Below, in pieces: positions 1 to 11,879 of a stretch of 64,000 bases of DNA. Positions within the stretch are counted from its first letter, which is position 1, and each line of letters opens with the position of its first letter. Made by a program: the position numbers and the translations under genes. Source of the stretch: Nereocystis luetkeana (taxonomy: Eukaryota > Sar > Phaeophyceae > Laminariales > Laminariaceae); assembly GCA_031213475.1 (NCBI GenBank), contig JARUPZ010000034.1, forward strand, positions 930,001 to 994,000, given 5' to 3'. Under the pieces are notes generated by a model. It saw only the letters and a list, made by a program, of their open reading frames with translations, made no database searches and was not told where the DNA came from.

Positions 1-92
1 ATGAGATGGGATGAAGAAGGTGGGACGGGATGGGATGGGATGGCATATGATGGGATGGATGGGATAGGATACGATACAACAGCAGGACTTGC

Positions 93-1478
93 CTGCTTGA
101 TATCTCCCTTGGCGAAAGCCTCATGGAGTTCTCCCGGAGCCATCGACGCCGCCAGCGCAGCCATCGCGGCAGCTTCGGCGACAACACTATCATCCATCGA
201 CCCCTCCCCCCCCCCCTCCTCCACATCCACCACGGCCGTCTTCCTAGAAACCACAGACGTCACGGGGGGCGCCTCATAACCCCCCCCACCCCCGTCTTCC
301 CGCGCATACCCGCCTCCACCCAGCGACGACTCACCACCCACAGCCCCAGCCGCCCCCTCTCCGCCAACCGACTCTGCCTTCCCAAGGTTTCCACCAGAAT
401 CCACACCGCCGACGCCACCCCTAACTCCCCCGCGACCCAACGCGGAAGCCTTGGCAGGTTTGACGGGGGGCGCAACCGCCGGCTCTGGCGAGGACGAGCC
501 GGAAGCCGCGGTGGTGGTGGTGGTGGAGGCGGCGGTAGTAGCGGCAACAGCGGTTTCGTCTCGAGCGTACCCCACCCTTCGCGCCGTCCTTTTCTTGCGA
601 ACGACGCCTCCAGGCGTTTTCCACGGGGGGGCGGCCGCACCCATCCCCGCCCCCGAGCCGCCCGCTGCCCCCATGACGCTAGCTGCTCCGGTACCACCTA
701 CCACGATACCGCCTGGGGGCACAGCCGCCGCTTCTGCTGTCGGGGCACCCTGGCTTCCCGCCGGGGAGGAGCCGGCAGTGATAACGCTCTCCGCCGAATG
801 CCTTACGAGGGAGGAGGGGGAGGGAGAGCTCCTGCCCCTGCTTCCGATTTCGCCTCCGCCCCCGCTAACACCCCCCCCACCACCACCGCCACCAACGTCA
901 AGGGCCGAGGCGCGATCATGAGACGACGAGGCGGTGGCGGGGGCAGAAGACGGACCCGCTAACCCCGGACTCCCCCCCCCACTACCGCCTCCCAAGCCAC
1001 CGCCTACGCCACCCAAGCCCGCCTCATGGCCCCTTCCCCCCTCCGACAAAAACGAAAAAGAAGAAGAAATACCGCCTTGGGAAACCCCGGGGACATGGCC
1101 ACCACTACCCCCTCCGCCGCTGCTCGACAGCGGCGGCGCTCCCGCGGAGGCTGCTGCAGGGACCGCGCTTGGGCTTAACCTCGCGCTCAAGCTTGAGCTT
1201 ATGCCTGTGCTTGCGAGGGCGGGGGCGGCGGAGGCATCGGCTAAGAAGGAAAAGGCCGACACGCCGTGGGGAGCTTCTTCAATTCCAACTCCCGCTGCGC
1301 TGCGTGGGAGCGGTGCCGCAGAACTGTCGGTGGTGTTAGCGCTAACGTTAGCGCTAGAGTGAGAGTTAGCCGCCCGCGGGGTGGCGTCGGCGGCAGCGGC
1401 GGCGGTGGTGCTGGTGGAGTCGGCGTCGACTGTGTCGGCCATAAACTGGAACGCCGAAAATATTCCCGCTTCCTTATC
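93..1478 (-). CDS. Large internal exon of a minus-strand gene, low-complexity protein of unknown function
   Basis: On the minus strand this stretch is one open frame of 462 codons, bounded by a CAG acceptor just before 1478 and a GC-type donor (CAG|GCAAGT) at 92-87. The protein is rich in Ser, Ala, Gly and Pro, but has non-repetitive blocks that look genuinely coded, such as VVRKKRTARRVGYARDETAV near the middle and APGELHEAFAKGDIK at the end. Three motifs of the form S-[AS]-F-x-F-[ML]-[AS]-[DE] occur about 65 residues apart near residues 8-15, 74-81 and 139-146. I do not recognise the family. Spaced short linear motifs in disordered sequence are typical of adaptor-binding tails, but that is inference. 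Overlapping plus-strand frames are also open because of GC bias; I prefer minus because of its splice sites and motif spacing. The gene continues left of the window. Confidence 0.62.
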
Positions 1479-1596
1479 CTGCGCGATTTGCGATTAAAGA
1501 TACGCACGCGTGAAACGACGAAGGATACGCGTGGTGAGGTAAGGTGTCCGTGGCTGATGATGTCCGCATGAGCGGGGGGGAAGGGAGGTCGGTACG

Positions 1597-1835
1597 TAGT
1601 GGGCGGGGGGGGGGGGGGAGGGGAAGGGGTGTACTCGTTGTCACGCACGGCCGTAGTCGTACATATAACCGTAGACCCTCACATCCCTACAACGCCGGGA
1701 CGGAGCACGGCGGATTATCGCCGACCAGGCAGACATGGCTTGCACGAAGCGCGGAACGCCGTGAGGTGTTCGGCGAGTCGCATGAAGGGTGAGCTGCATC
1801 CTGCTAAGAACGTCCTCCTCATATGGATGACAGCA
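1597..1835 (-). repeat. SINE-like element with C tail, 5'-truncated copy
   Basis: On the minus strand this is the 3' part of a dispersed family: GCAGCTCACCCTTCATGCG, the GACATGCTCCGTCCCGGC-type core, CGACTACGGCCGTGCGTGAC, GAGTACACCCC and a C run (seen here as 13 G at 1606). The same family recurs at 24304, 32888, 48297, 53205, 61150 and 63812. Confidence 0.6.
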
Positions 1836-1967
1836 TCGGATGAAGAGAAGGGGTGGGGGAGGGTGTATAGGGTTTTCTTCGCCCTTGTACTATTCACTAC
1901 CTGGTAGTGAATACCGCCAAAATGGGCCCACACTATTTTCAAGTAGTTTGGCCCCGAAACCTGAGCA

Positions 1968-2000
1968 ACAACCCTAACCCTAACCCTTACCCTAGCCCTA
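1968..2000. repeat. Interstitial telomere-like run
   Basis: Four to five consecutive CCCTAA/CCCTTA/CCCTAG units, the complement of TTAGGG-type telomere repeats. It is too short for a chromosome end and is probably a repair scar or chance. Confidence 0.5.
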
Positions 2001-2467
2001 GAGGGGTTACGTACTGCTGTCCTTCCCCTTTGAAAACAAAACGTGTTTAGTACCGGAAAAATAAAGTTCAAGATACTCCACGCTTGCAGAGTATCGACGC
2101 AACCCGCCTGATGCTACCTTGTCCCGCTGCGGTATGGCCACATTCGCGTTCAACCCACACGCGATATTTACCCACACAGCCTGAAAGTGTCCACACGTGC
2201 AAGGTACTGTGGAGAAACCACCTACCCTAAATCTATCCCAAGGTACTGCTTCGCCTACTGCATACGTAACCCGCCAAATAATAGCCACAGCATAACTCCA
2301 CACGTCTTACAGTAGTCCCTTCACCGCCGTAGGTGCCCACAGGCACGTAATGGACTGCCCTTCTGCCACCCTAACGTACTGGTCTACTCTACAGCTCCTG
2401 ACAACGTACTGGACTACGTTACTGCTATCGCAACGTTTTGGTCTAGTCTGCTACTGCTGTCACGTCT

Positions 2468-2780
2468 GGTCTACCCTACTGCTACTGCAACCTATTGGTC
2501 GTATCTACTGCTACTGCAACCTATTGGTCGTATCTACTGCTACTGCAACCTATTGGTCGTATCTATTGCTACTGCAACCTATTGGTCGTATCTACTGCTA
2601 CTGCAACCTATTGGTCGTGTCTACTGCTACTGCAACGTATTGGTCGTATCTACTGCTCCTGCTGCAACCTATTGGTCGTATCTACTGCTCCTGCTGCAAC
2701 CTATTGGTCGTATCTACTGCTACTGCAACCTATTGGTCGTATCTGCTGCTACTGCTGCAACCTATTGGTCGTATCTACTG
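2468..2780 (+). repeat. 29-bp minisatellite
   Basis: About 10-11 tandem copies of a 29-bp unit containing CTGCAACCTATTGGTCGTAT, a few units lengthened by an extra CTG triplet. Degenerate relatives (TACTGGTCTACCCTACTG) continue upstream to 2360 and again at 3120-3430. Frames through it are open on the plus strand because the unit lacks stops; I do not consider it coding. Confidence 0.85.
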
Positions 2781-3080
2781 CTTTTTATTTTTCTTTCGAT
2801 TTGTTTTCTTTGTTTTTTGTTTTCTCTTTGATTGTTTCTTTTCGTTTCACTATTTCATAGAATGTGTATGTCGTGCCTGTCGTATTTAGTATGATGACAT
2901 GGCTTTGCATTGCCCACTGCAGTGCATACTGCACACGTGGCAACGTAGTATCTCTGTGGCGTAGCTTTGTGACCACATAACTTGTATCTCTTCTAGGATT
3001 GGATAATCGGCACGGACACTGGTTGTGCTGGATGTCGACGGGTAGAAAGAACGGTTTAATGTGAAGAACACACACACGCT
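2781..3080 (-). repeat. Dispersed repeat A, inverted copy
   Basis: The reverse complement shares CACATTAAACCGTTCTTTCT, CCCGTCGACATC.AGCACAAC and the downstream GAAACAATCAAAGAGAAAAC stretch with copies at 5368-5500, 7213-7415 and 8683-8800. The function and type of the element are unknown. Confidence 0.7.
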
Positions 3081-5232
3081 GCTCCTGCAGCGTAGTGGCC
3101 TATCCGCTACAACTCTCTATCATAAGGGTCTACCCGACTGGTATTGCAGCGTACTCATGATAGCCTATTCTACTGCTTCTGTGACGCACTGGTCTAACCT
3201 ATTATTAGTGCAACTGACTGAAACACGGGTCTACCCTACTGCCATTTGCCAACCATGTAAGTACTGCCACGGTAACTTACCGGTAGTACTCCCACTGCAA
3301 CGTACTGGTCTACTCTACTGCTCCTTCAGCGTCTACTGCAGTACTGCTATTGATAAGAAAAAAGGTACTGCTATTGTAACATATGCTTCTACCCTACTGC
3401 TACTGCAACGTACTGGTCTACCATACTGGCACTACAGTACTATTATAGGGTTCTCGGTGCCCCTCATGTGTCATACACTTTGAGGTTATGCCACGTACCG
3501 GCGCTGCCATGGCCTGCGAGGCGTTATGCGAGGCCGGAGATGCAACTGATGCCGCGGGCGGCTTGACTTCCAAGTCGCCAAAAAGTGACTCCTCTGCACC
3601 GACAAAAGGCGAGGGGCCGGAGGGGACGTGGGGGACAGACACGTTGGATTATTGACAGGGGGGCGAGGGCGTATGGGCACATGGGAGATGGGAGTACTAT
3701 AGATACATACTTGGATCACAACCCCTGAGCGTGCTCGGTTGGTGCATCCCTGGCCTCTCAGAGCTCCCACTTCCAAACCGCCTCCTTTCATTACTTGCCG
3801 GACCTTTCCAGCAGTTCTTTGTTTTCTCGGTCATTTCTTCCTTTTTTCTTCTTTCGTTTCGTGTGCGTGTTCTCCGAGCACGGCATCGCGGGAGGACCCG
3901 GCACCGTCGCGGGTGCCAGCGGGTGCTGGCGGGTAGAGGGGGGGTTGCAAGGAGCGCGGTCGCCGCTTTCGTGCCTAGGCGTTGCGTGTGCCTCGAGACA
4001 CGAGGGATGCATGAACGGGCTTTGTCTGGCTTCGATTTATGATTGTTGATAGAGTATGTACGAGTTTATAAAGGTCGTTCGGGACGGCAAGACAATATTC
4101 AAGCGGTGCTTATTTTTGCGACCACGCTGAAGTTGAAAGGGGGAGGTGTGCAGTTTGAACACCAACGTTATCGAGCTGGCGAACGACGACCACGGTGAGC
4201 ACCGGGCTTCACGCGGGGCGGGCGACGGGGCTGATTGTGGGAGAGAGTGATAAAAGCTTTACCCGGACCGAATCGGTAGCGAGGTGGTCGCGAGAGGGGC
4301 GGGCGGCGTACGAGGCTGAGAGAGAAGCTCTTCTGTGCGATTTTTTTCTTTTCTTCTTTTCGACCGGGTGTAAGGTGTTCCAATCAGGCAGAAAAATATT
4401 ACACGAGAGGGGACGGGAATTTTTTTTCCTTTCCGAGTTTTCGGTTTCATTTTCATTGTTTTTGCTGCTGTGCCGTGCTGTGCTTTCGCTTTCTTCGTAC
4501 ATACAGAACAGACATAAAGCATATCGAAAGAAGAAAATAAGTACAGACAGTAGTACCCTACCTGGGGTGTAGGTACGTACGTACGACATCCGCGACGCGA
4601 AGCGTATATGTGGCATCCAAGCTGACGTCGGAGCTGTTTTTTCCTGAAGCATGGCGGCGGGACTCTTGGCATTATCAAGTCGCCGGTTTGCAATTACGAT
4701 CCTTGAAAACACTAAACTCAATCGTGGACCTCTGTTCGCTTCGCATAATTTGATGTACTGTTTTCCTTCCTGAACGAGCGTAGCGGGCGGCGTAGGCCGC
4801 CCGAAAGCGAAGCGCCTTGTACATATATATCATAAAATCGCCACCTCGGTATAAACAGCAGTACACGTCGCATGGTTAATGCCACGTTCGAGCAGGGCAG
4901 AAAATGGGCAGCACGGAGGCGGCAGTAGGCAGTAGGCAGCAAGGAGAAGGTCATAGACAGCAGAATTAGAGGGACTAAAGAAGCAGAGTGCGTGCGCGTA
5001 GGACAGCGCGCCTGCACAATTCAGAACAAGCGAAGGAAGCAGAGGGTGGAAGCCACGCAAAGGTTTTTACCAGCCGGTCAGTGGCTTTATTTCTGGCTTG
5101 GCGGAAACTACTCTGTTGTTGCTGCTGTACTCCTCCAATTCATGTTTTATGTTTTACCTACCAGGTACAACAGTACCTGGTATTATACTACAGCAGTGTC
5201 AGGTGTCTGCTATGATCCCAGTCTACATCATA

Positions 5233-5351
5233 TTACGGGGGACCATAGTTAATAGGACCTATGGTATGCATAAAAACCTACCAGGTACCAGGTATATATT
5301 TAACCATTTTCACTAACAATATTCGGTCCTACTAACTATGCTCCCCCGTAA
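5233..5351 (+). mobile_element. MITE-1 copy 1 carrying two micro-insertions
   Basis: Terminal inverted repeats begin TTACGGGGGACCATAGTTAA and the element is flanked by TA. It is 119 bp long, the 105-bp standard plus 14 bp made of two tandem CCAGGTA insertions at 5281-5294. There is no coding capacity. Confidence 0.85.
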
Positions 5352-5367
5352 TAGTGTTCCGCTTTGG

Positions 5368-5500
5368 TACGCTGTGTGTGTGTTCTTCACATTAAACCGT
5401 TCTTTCTACCCGTCGACATCCAGCACAACCAGTGTCCGTGCCGATTCTCCAATCCTAGAAGAGATACAAGTTCTGTGGTCACACGCTGTCGTTTGATTTG
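5368..5500 (+). repeat. Dispersed repeat A, direct copy
   Basis: It starts with GTGTGTGTTCTTCACATTAAACC and continues with the CCCGTCGACATC and CCAGTGTCCGTGCCGATTC segments shared with 2781-3080 and 7213-7415. Confidence 0.7.
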
Positions 5501-5784
5501 TGGTATTCGAAAATTAACATGATTTCGATGTCAAAGTCAAAAGGCAAATGAGCTTGTGTTTTACCTGCCCAGTCTCGTAGTCTATGGCCGCTGAACTTGA
5601 ATATATCCATACTTCGTAGTTAGGAACAGTACAAATCGGTACGGGAGCAAGAACCCTGGGCCAGGCGGCACGTGCCACTGCGGTAGATCTGTAGATGGAT
5701 GTCGTGAGGTACAGCAGCAGTAGCGGTACTGCAAAGGTCGTCAAGAGTGCCAGTATCACCGAGTACCGATCGTTCCATCTTTCG

Positions 5785-6290
5785 GTACCCCAGGTGCTCC
5801 CGAGTACTCAGTCGTCTCAGCCTTTGGTGCTCCAGGTACTCGCGATTACTCAGTTCTTTCAGCTTTGAGTACTCCAGGTACTCGCGAGTACTCAGTCATT
5901 TCAGCCTTTGACCTGTTCTACGATAGAGGTAGCACATTTCCGCTATTTTGTTTCTGAAAGACGGGGTTCTTCGACCCCAAATCGTCGGAATGTCAATCTT
6001 GATTTCGAAGAAAAAAAGTTTTGAAGACTCGGGCCATGGGATTATTCACCGCCATGCATTTTAATTTTTGCTGAAGTCAGTTTTGAGGTGATGTATGGAG
6101 CTCCTTGAGTGAGGAGCCTCAGAAATTTTAGGGTGAACATCTATCGTGGAACGCTTCCTTTGGTGCTCCAGGTACTCGCGAGTACTCAGTCATTTCCACT
6201 CTTGATGTTCCAGGTACTCGCGAGTACTCAGTCATTCTAGCTTTGGTACTGGGTCACTCAAAACCTCCGGTACTCGGAAGTCAACGACTT
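5785..6290 (+). repeat. About 50-bp minisatellite split by an inserted element
   Basis: Units containing GGTGCTCCAGGTACTCGCGA and GTACTCAGTC occur at 5785-5915 and again at 6160-6290. The interval between (MITE-3 copy) interrupts the array, so the element arrived after the array had formed. Confidence 0.7.
5920..6152 (+). mobile_element. MITE-3 copy, about 235 bp
   Basis: The ends are imperfect inverted repeats of the form GTTCTACGATAGAGG and its complement (ATCTATCGTGGAACGC). The interior has GACTCGGGCCATGGGATTAT and GAGCTCCTTGAGTGAGGAG. Related copies lie at 30561-30901 and, inverted, at 63152-63400. No open frame. Confidence 0.65.
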
Positions 6291-6577
6291 GAGTAGCAAT
6301 GACTGGTACGGGTACACAGACGAGCTTCGTAGTACTCGTCGAAGGAGCGGGGGGATATGTAAACTGTCAACGTACGACCTCGCACTGCTGCACAGATGCT
6401 CCCTGGGCAGATGCTCCCAGTATACTTGATACTCCCGAGTGTTTTCTCTCGAAATTACTCTCCCCTACTTCCAGGTACTCGGAGAAGTTGTGCAAAGGTC
6501 GTCAGAGTCAGAGTCCTATTAATAGTGATCGGAACTCGGTCATTGACCCGCGAGAGTCCAAGATTTCATAGAGCCGG

Positions 6578-6690
6578 TCGCCCCGGTGGTTCAAGTGGTT
6601 AACCTCGAATTCTACTTGTTTGAGTCCTGGGTTCGAGCCCCAGGTGGGTCGGACTTTGACTTTATTTGCAAAAATAAAAAAGGATTCAAT
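6578..6690 (+). repeat. tRNA-derived SINE head
   Basis: The segment has an A-box-like TGGTTCAAGTGG and a perfect B box GGTTCGAGCCC followed by a paired T stem (CTGGG/CCCAG). The acceptor stem does not pair and an A-rich tail follows, so it is a tRNA-related retroposon rather than a working tRNA gene. Confidence 0.55.
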
Positions 6691-6799
6691 TGTTGAGAGC
6701 GCCTTGCAGCGTGGGTAGGCACAATTCGATGCGAGTCGACGAGGGAAGTACAGGCTGAAATCTTCTCGCGATAAAAATGAAGGCACGTACCGTAGCGGG

Positions 6800-6915
6800 A
6801 AGGGGGGAGAAGAGCCTGTTTTGTGACCCCGGATCTGAGTGACGAGTGGGAAGGAGAGAGAGAAGAAGATGTGCGAAGATAATGAATGGGATGAGAAAAA
6901 AAAAAAAAAAAAAGT
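6800..6915 (+). repeat. Short dispersed repeat shared with 11875-11970
   Basis: GGATCTGAGT.ACGAGT.GGAAGGAGAGAGAGAAGAAG and GATGTGCGAAGATAAT.AATGGG occur at both places, each followed by an A-rich run. The left part (GATAAAAATGAAGGCACGTAC, 6772-6792) recurs near 35947. Confidence 0.65.
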
Positions 6916-6954
6916 CCTTTGGGAGTACTGAGGTTCCAGGGTACAAGAAGCTTC

Positions 6955-7165
6955 AATGACTGAGTCCTCGCGAGTCCCTCGAAGGGTACTGAAAGCTGAA
7001 AGGACTTGAGTCCTCGCGAGTCCCTCGTAGGGTACTGCGAGTCCCTCGTAGGATACTGAAAGGTAAACTGACTGAGTCCTCGCGAGTTCTTAGGGGACTG
7101 AAAGTTTATTTGACCTGAGTCCTCGTGAGTCGACAAGGTGCTGAAAGCTGAATTGACTGGTATTA
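6955..7165 (+). repeat. Degenerate minisatellite GAGTCCTCGCGAGTCC
   Basis: About four units with TGAGTCCTCGCGAGTCCCTC and GGGTACTGAAAG, spacing about 45-65 bp. No gene signal. Confidence 0.7.
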
Positions 7166-7212
7166 TACGCGATATGCATCACGTTCTCGTAAGCATTTAG
7201 TAAAGTCACAGC

Positions 7213-7415
7213 AGGTTTCGTAGTGTGTGTGTTCTTCACATTAAACCGTTCTTTCTACCCGTCGACATCTAGCACAACCAGTGTCCGTGACGATTCCTAT
7301 AATCCAAGTTCTGTGGTCACAAAGCTACGCCACAGAGATACGACGTTGCCACGTACCCTGGTACCAGGTATGCAGTAAGCACAGCAGTGGGCAATGCAAT
7401 GCCATGTCATCATAC
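7213..7415 (+). repeat. Dispersed repeat A, longest direct copy
   Basis: It aligns to the reverse complement of 2881-3080 along its length. Where that copy reads GCCACGTGTGCAG, this copy reads GCCACGTA, then CCCTGGTA and CCAGGTA, then TGCAG, an inserted pair of CCWGGTA-type units. Confidence 0.7.
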
Positions 7416-8682
7416 ATAACTTCCGTTCCCCTCGCTGCCTCGGCAAGGAATGCTGCGAGCTATGAGGCATGCCCTATCAGGCTAATAGCGAGTGGGGGAG
7501 GTCTTTCTGGGGGGTGTAAGGCCGGACTCACCCTCAAGGACTGATAGCTTCTTGTTGCTGCCTGTGGCCGCGAGGCTCAGGCGGCAGTAGAGTTGGGTCG
7601 TACGTGGTGCGTCAGGCACGGAGACCTACGATTCGCGCGTCTTTTTTAGGCAGCTGCGGCAGAGCAGCAATGCTCACTCGGGGTGTCCGTGCGCGGAGGC
7701 AGGCGCCACCACAGGCCACACTACGGCAGTCTATTGCGCCGGTAGAAGGCTGGATTCGACGACGAGGGAGGAGGGAGACTGAGCGTCGATGTGCGGGGAA
7801 TAGACGGATTGACCTCCCCCTGCGCGAGAATTTTTATTTTTCAGATCAGAACCGCAAGTGCGAGGAGCATTTTGTTTTTCATGATGACGGAGAAAGGGAA
7901 TCGACTGGAAGGGAATGGCAACGAGTGCACGCGCAAAGAAGCGGGTGAATTGGGCCAAGGCGATGAGGCGGCCATGAAGAGCGGCAGGAAGACGGTGCAC
8001 GCAGACCCATGATCTGCGCGCACACTATCATCACGAGAGAAGCAGTCATAGTTTGTTTTTTCCTGGTATTGTTTTTCACGAGGCAGAATAGTATCTACCG
8101 GTACTTGTTATTAACGTCGTCACTGGTCTTTGTAGTTGAACGAGTTGTATACCCATCATGGGGAATAACCTACGCAATTATCAGGGACGTGGTATCATAA
8201 CTGTGCTGCACCTTTTTGTGTCAGACAGTCCAGGAAGAGATGGCGATCGTTGATATTCGTGTGGTAGTAAGGTTCGATTGCTCCTTTTTGCACTGCATAT
8301 CCGCGAGTCTTCACTCTGACAGCACTCCAGATAGCAGGCAGGTGTGTTCCTCTTTCGTTTTCACGACTACCGTGCGTTTCGTACGGTGCAGGCAGCACTT
8401 CAGACAGCATCCGCTGTAGTCAGCAGCCACGAGTTGGTTAGTGGTGGGAACGGGGGTACTCTATGTTATAGTTGAGAGGATATACCCGCGGCCATGTTAT
8501 TAATAGTTCAGTTTGCACATTGGTTTTTAGCTCGTGTGCGCTTTCTTCGTCTCGTGTATTTTGAGGCAGCCGAATTTTCGTTTTTTTTAAATGCGGATCT
8601 TCCTAGGGCTCCAGCACCTTCGTGTGACCACGGACTCCTTCGTCAGAGAGTTAATGTGAGAACAACAACAACAACAACAACT

Positions 8683-8800
8683 ACAGGCATAACATACACA
8701 TTCTACGAAATAGAGATACGAAAAGAAACAATCAAAGAGAAAACAAAAACAAAGGAGACAAATCGAAAGAGAAAAAGAGAAAAAAAAAAGTACCAGGTAG
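8683..8800 (+). repeat. Dispersed repeat A, partial copy
   Basis: CAGGCATAACATACACATTC and the A-rich GAAACAATCAAAGAGAAAAC stretch match the complement of 2785-2880. It ends directly at a TACCAGGTA word (8791-8799). Confidence 0.65.
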
Positions 8801-9538
8801 TGATATGGGATGGTGCTTCATCACAAAATACGAAATACCTGGTACGAAATACTTGTACTGCTTTACGATGGGTTTCATAAAGCTAGGCGTTTCATTCCTA
8901 TTTCCTCTCAAGAGCAACGAGAGGCCGCCATGCGCAGCCTCAGTATTAGTTGCCAGGAAATTACACAATAGGCCTGCTGGCGTGCAACAGCAGAACCAAC
9001 GCGGCGAAAGCGCCGCCGCCAACAAAGACAAGCCAGAGGCGCCGCGTGGGCTACCCATCATCATGTCAGCCATCACCGACCCATCGTGCTCCTCGGCCTT
9101 CGAGCAAGAAAGTCCTACTGCTGTAATACTGCGACAGCAAGCCGCTCCTAGCCCACTCCGCTCTGATACGTGCGAAACTGGAATACCAGGTACCTGGTAC
9201 GGCAGTACAGGTACCAACGAAAGTGTGATAACTGCGCAACCCTCCGCTGTACGGACGCATAGCACATGACACGCAACAAGCAACAACACAGGTGTCAAAA
9301 CGCCGCATGCTCTGCAGCTCGTGCTCCTTCCTCCCTCTACGAACTCTTACGTGTATACGTACACCAAACAGCGGAGGAAGCAAGCAGCGTCCATACCGTT
9401 TGATACCCTACCTCCAGAGAAGCGAGACCGTCTTCGTCTCATTCATTCTCATCATCACGTACAATGATGTTGGCACGGAAAAACAGGAAAGCTACCGTGC
9501 TTCCCTCTCTGTGTGAGTGGGCTGATAATGTAGCTCAC

Positions 9539-9770
9539 CTGGTGTGGCATGACCAGGGTCTAGCTGGAAGAAGCCCCCCCTGTCTGCGACCTTCTTTTCG
9601 CCTTTCTTGGGCTTCGCAGTAGCAGAGGCGTTAGCAGCAGCAGCAGCAGGAGCTTGCTGCTGGCCTTGTCTAGACTGCCGAGCAGCCGACGATTTAGCCG
9701 CATTGCTACCATCGCCACCGGTGCCTCCATCCTCGCCCGCAATCGTCGTCCCAAACAGGGAGCGAAACAT
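9539..9770 (-). CDS. Start exon of the minus-strand gene
   Basis: The frame opens with ATG at 9770 (MFRSLFGTTIAGEDGG) and runs through an Ala/Gln-rich, then basic Lys-rich segment to RGGFFQLDPGHATP, ending at a good donor CAG|GTGAGC at 9538. There are 77 codons plus one base. It has the same strand and the same kind of composition as the exon at 93-1478, so I place both in one gene. The phases do not join directly (this exon ends in phase 1, the other starts in phase 0), so at least one linking exon between 1479 and 9538 is missing from this annotation. Function is unknown. Confidence 0.5.
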
Positions 9771-11870
9771 TTCTGACTAGCCGATGTATCTCCCACAGCT
9801 AGCGCTCGCGGCAGGACTCGAGTGCAGGGCTGGGACCACACACACGGCGGACCTGACCTACTGCAAACGTTGAGCTGAGGAACACGATGTGGAGTAGACT
9901 TCCCGCATTTCCATCGCGTTTACGCTTCAATATGCTTGGAAACCCCAGCTGAAGGATCCCAAACTCTGAACGCGATGCTAAAACTCTCAAGCGGGCAGTG
10001 AGTGCAGAGTGCAGTGGAGAGAAAACCGTGAAGAGCTGTCTCCCTCTTGAAGATTGGAGAGTGTGCCGCGTCCCGGCGCGTACCCCTGGAGAGATTCCAG
10101 GTGTTGTACGGTGAGACTCGTTTGCTTGCTGCGCTACACCGGGTAGTTTACATCGATGTATCCCGCTCTATGTTGTATTACATCCCCAGAGAGGACGGAC
10201 GGTCTGCAGTCTGCAGTCAGGTTAGCGGCCGCCATGATCATGAACCCAGTGAATTGAGCTCGGGAGAAGGCAAGGCACTGCCTTCATCTTCTCATGCCTA
10301 CGTCGGACGAGGCCCAGGATTATAAGTAGCTGGAACCGTAGCGTGTTGTTCTGGCGTTCTGACCGTCGGTGTGCATCGCGGCTGTTCCGCTTTTTTCCCT
10401 ATGCATGGATTTGCTGCTCTGGTCATGTGTTGGTGTGTGTGATACAGTACTTAGAATACACAAGAATCTACGAGCTGGGCCAGAAAAGGTCCACCCAGGC
10501 ACCAAAAAGCGATAGATTGGCCACGACCCGCTCAATACGACGTGTGTTGATGCAAGTTTTGTACACGCCGGTGTTGATCATGCACTACCCCACGATTGGA
10601 AAGCAAGCCATTTTTCATTTTTTTCCCCGAGAGATATCACCGATTCAAAGATCCGGAAAAATGCGAAAGCGACCGTAAGGGAACGCTATTTGGAAATAAA
10701 ATTTCAATTTCAATAGAGGGTCTGCGCATAATATTTTTGTGTATCGGGGATTTCCGTCGGGAAGATAATCATAATCGAAAGCCTTCCGGCATGGGCATAA
10801 TCGGGGACGAATAAATAGCTAAATATTTAATAGCTAAATATTGGATTCTTATGTTTGGAAAAAAAACACGTGCAGCAGCGGCAGCACTTTTGCAGGACCC
10901 AACGAGCAGAACAGAAGGCGTGCAAGGAGCAGTGCCTACCTGTAGCAGCAGCAGCAGCAACAAGCTGCAGAATCAGTAAGCAGCACAGCGAGCACCAACA
11001 TGCAGCAGTGCGATCAAAATTGCGCTCGTCGACACTCGCTGTGCAAGCAACGCCGCCACAAGGAGAAGATTGTCTTCCTTCTTCTTCGTTGTCCTCTCTG
11101 CCCGAAAAGGGGTGGTATTGCGGCGAAGATCAGGAGCGTGGCGGCAAGGGTGCGCGCTTGCAGCAGCAGCAGTAGCAGCAGCCGCAAGCAGCAGCAAGCA
11201 GCGCCTGCAACAGCGCTTGCAGCAGCGCTTGCTTGAGGCGGCTCTCTTGTTTGCAGCAGCGCTTGCTTGCAGCAGCGTTTGCTCGCAGCAGAGCTTGCTT
11301 GTGCAGCAGCGCTCGCTTGCAGCAACCCTTGTGTGCAGCAACGCTTGCCCCTTACCGCAGTGCTTGCTTGCCGCAGCGCTTACAGCAACAGCACCGCACA
11401 GCCAGCTGCACACTACTACTGGCAGCAGCAGCAGCAGCAGCAGCACACTACATGCCGTAGTAGCAGTAGTCCATGACGTGCATCAGCAGCTGCAGCAGCA
11501 CCTATCTGCTGCAGCAGCAGGCAGCAGAGTAGGCATGCAGCAGCAGCGGCAGCAAATCTCGCAAAACCCCGTCGGTATCAGACATGGGCCCAGGTCACTC
11601 TCGGGGCAAGCTTGGCCAATCCGAAGCGTCCGGAGAGTTTTCGCCCAACAGAATGCAGCGGTCGAAATTCATATCTTACAAATATAGCTCTGGTAGAATA
11701 TACTATCCAAAAATGCGTAACTTCGTCATTTTTATGCAAATTGGATTACGATTTTTTGTTAGTCGTGGGTAACGGGGGAATAGATAAGCAAAAATTCGTA
11801 ATACTTTTTATTTTGCGCAGACACCCTAATTTCAATGAATTTTAATTTGATTTCGAAAAAAACGTGTTTG
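9771..11870. other. Gene-poor stretch with CAG-rich sequence
   Basis: No exon is supported. From about 10870 to 11540 the DNA is full of CAG/GCA triplets in short runs, which opens long Gln/Ala/Leu frames on both strands that I reject. The part next to 9770 should contain the promoter of the minus-strand gene, but I see no clear motif. Confidence 0.5.
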
Positions 11871-11879
11871 TGTCCTATC

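Larger units (their letters stand above)
1479..9538. other. Intronic stretch of the minus-strand gene
   Basis: No linking exon was identified. The stretch holds a poly-G-headed SINE fragment (1597-1835), a short CCCTAA-type telomere-like run (1968-2000), a 29-bp minisatellite, dispersed repeats, MITEs and a tRNA-derived SINE, each listed separately. Between about 3430 and 5230 and between 7420 and 8650 I see neither a convincing exon nor a recognisable repeat. Confidence 0.5.

Noticed and set aside
123-962. Plus-strand frame of 279 codons and its neighbours at 451-921 and 934-1362
   Set aside because: They are the antisense of a longer minus-strand frame that has splice sites at both ends and spaced motifs; GC bias opens several frames here.
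1968-2000. Telomere at the window edge
   Set aside because: Only four to five units, with unique and repetitive DNA on both sides.
6578-6690. Functional tRNA gene
   Set aside because: The A and B boxes are present but the acceptor stem does not pair and an A-rich tail follows; more likely a SINE.
8732-9298. Minus-strand frame of 188 codons with MADMMMGSPRGASG
   Set aside because: Considered as a linking exon of the minus-strand gene, but phases and splice sites could not be made to fit, and part of it lies in dispersed repeat A.
11070-11687. Plus-strand Ala/Gln-rich frame of 205 codons
   Set aside because: It follows CAG/GCA runs; no splice sites, domain or conserved-looking block.
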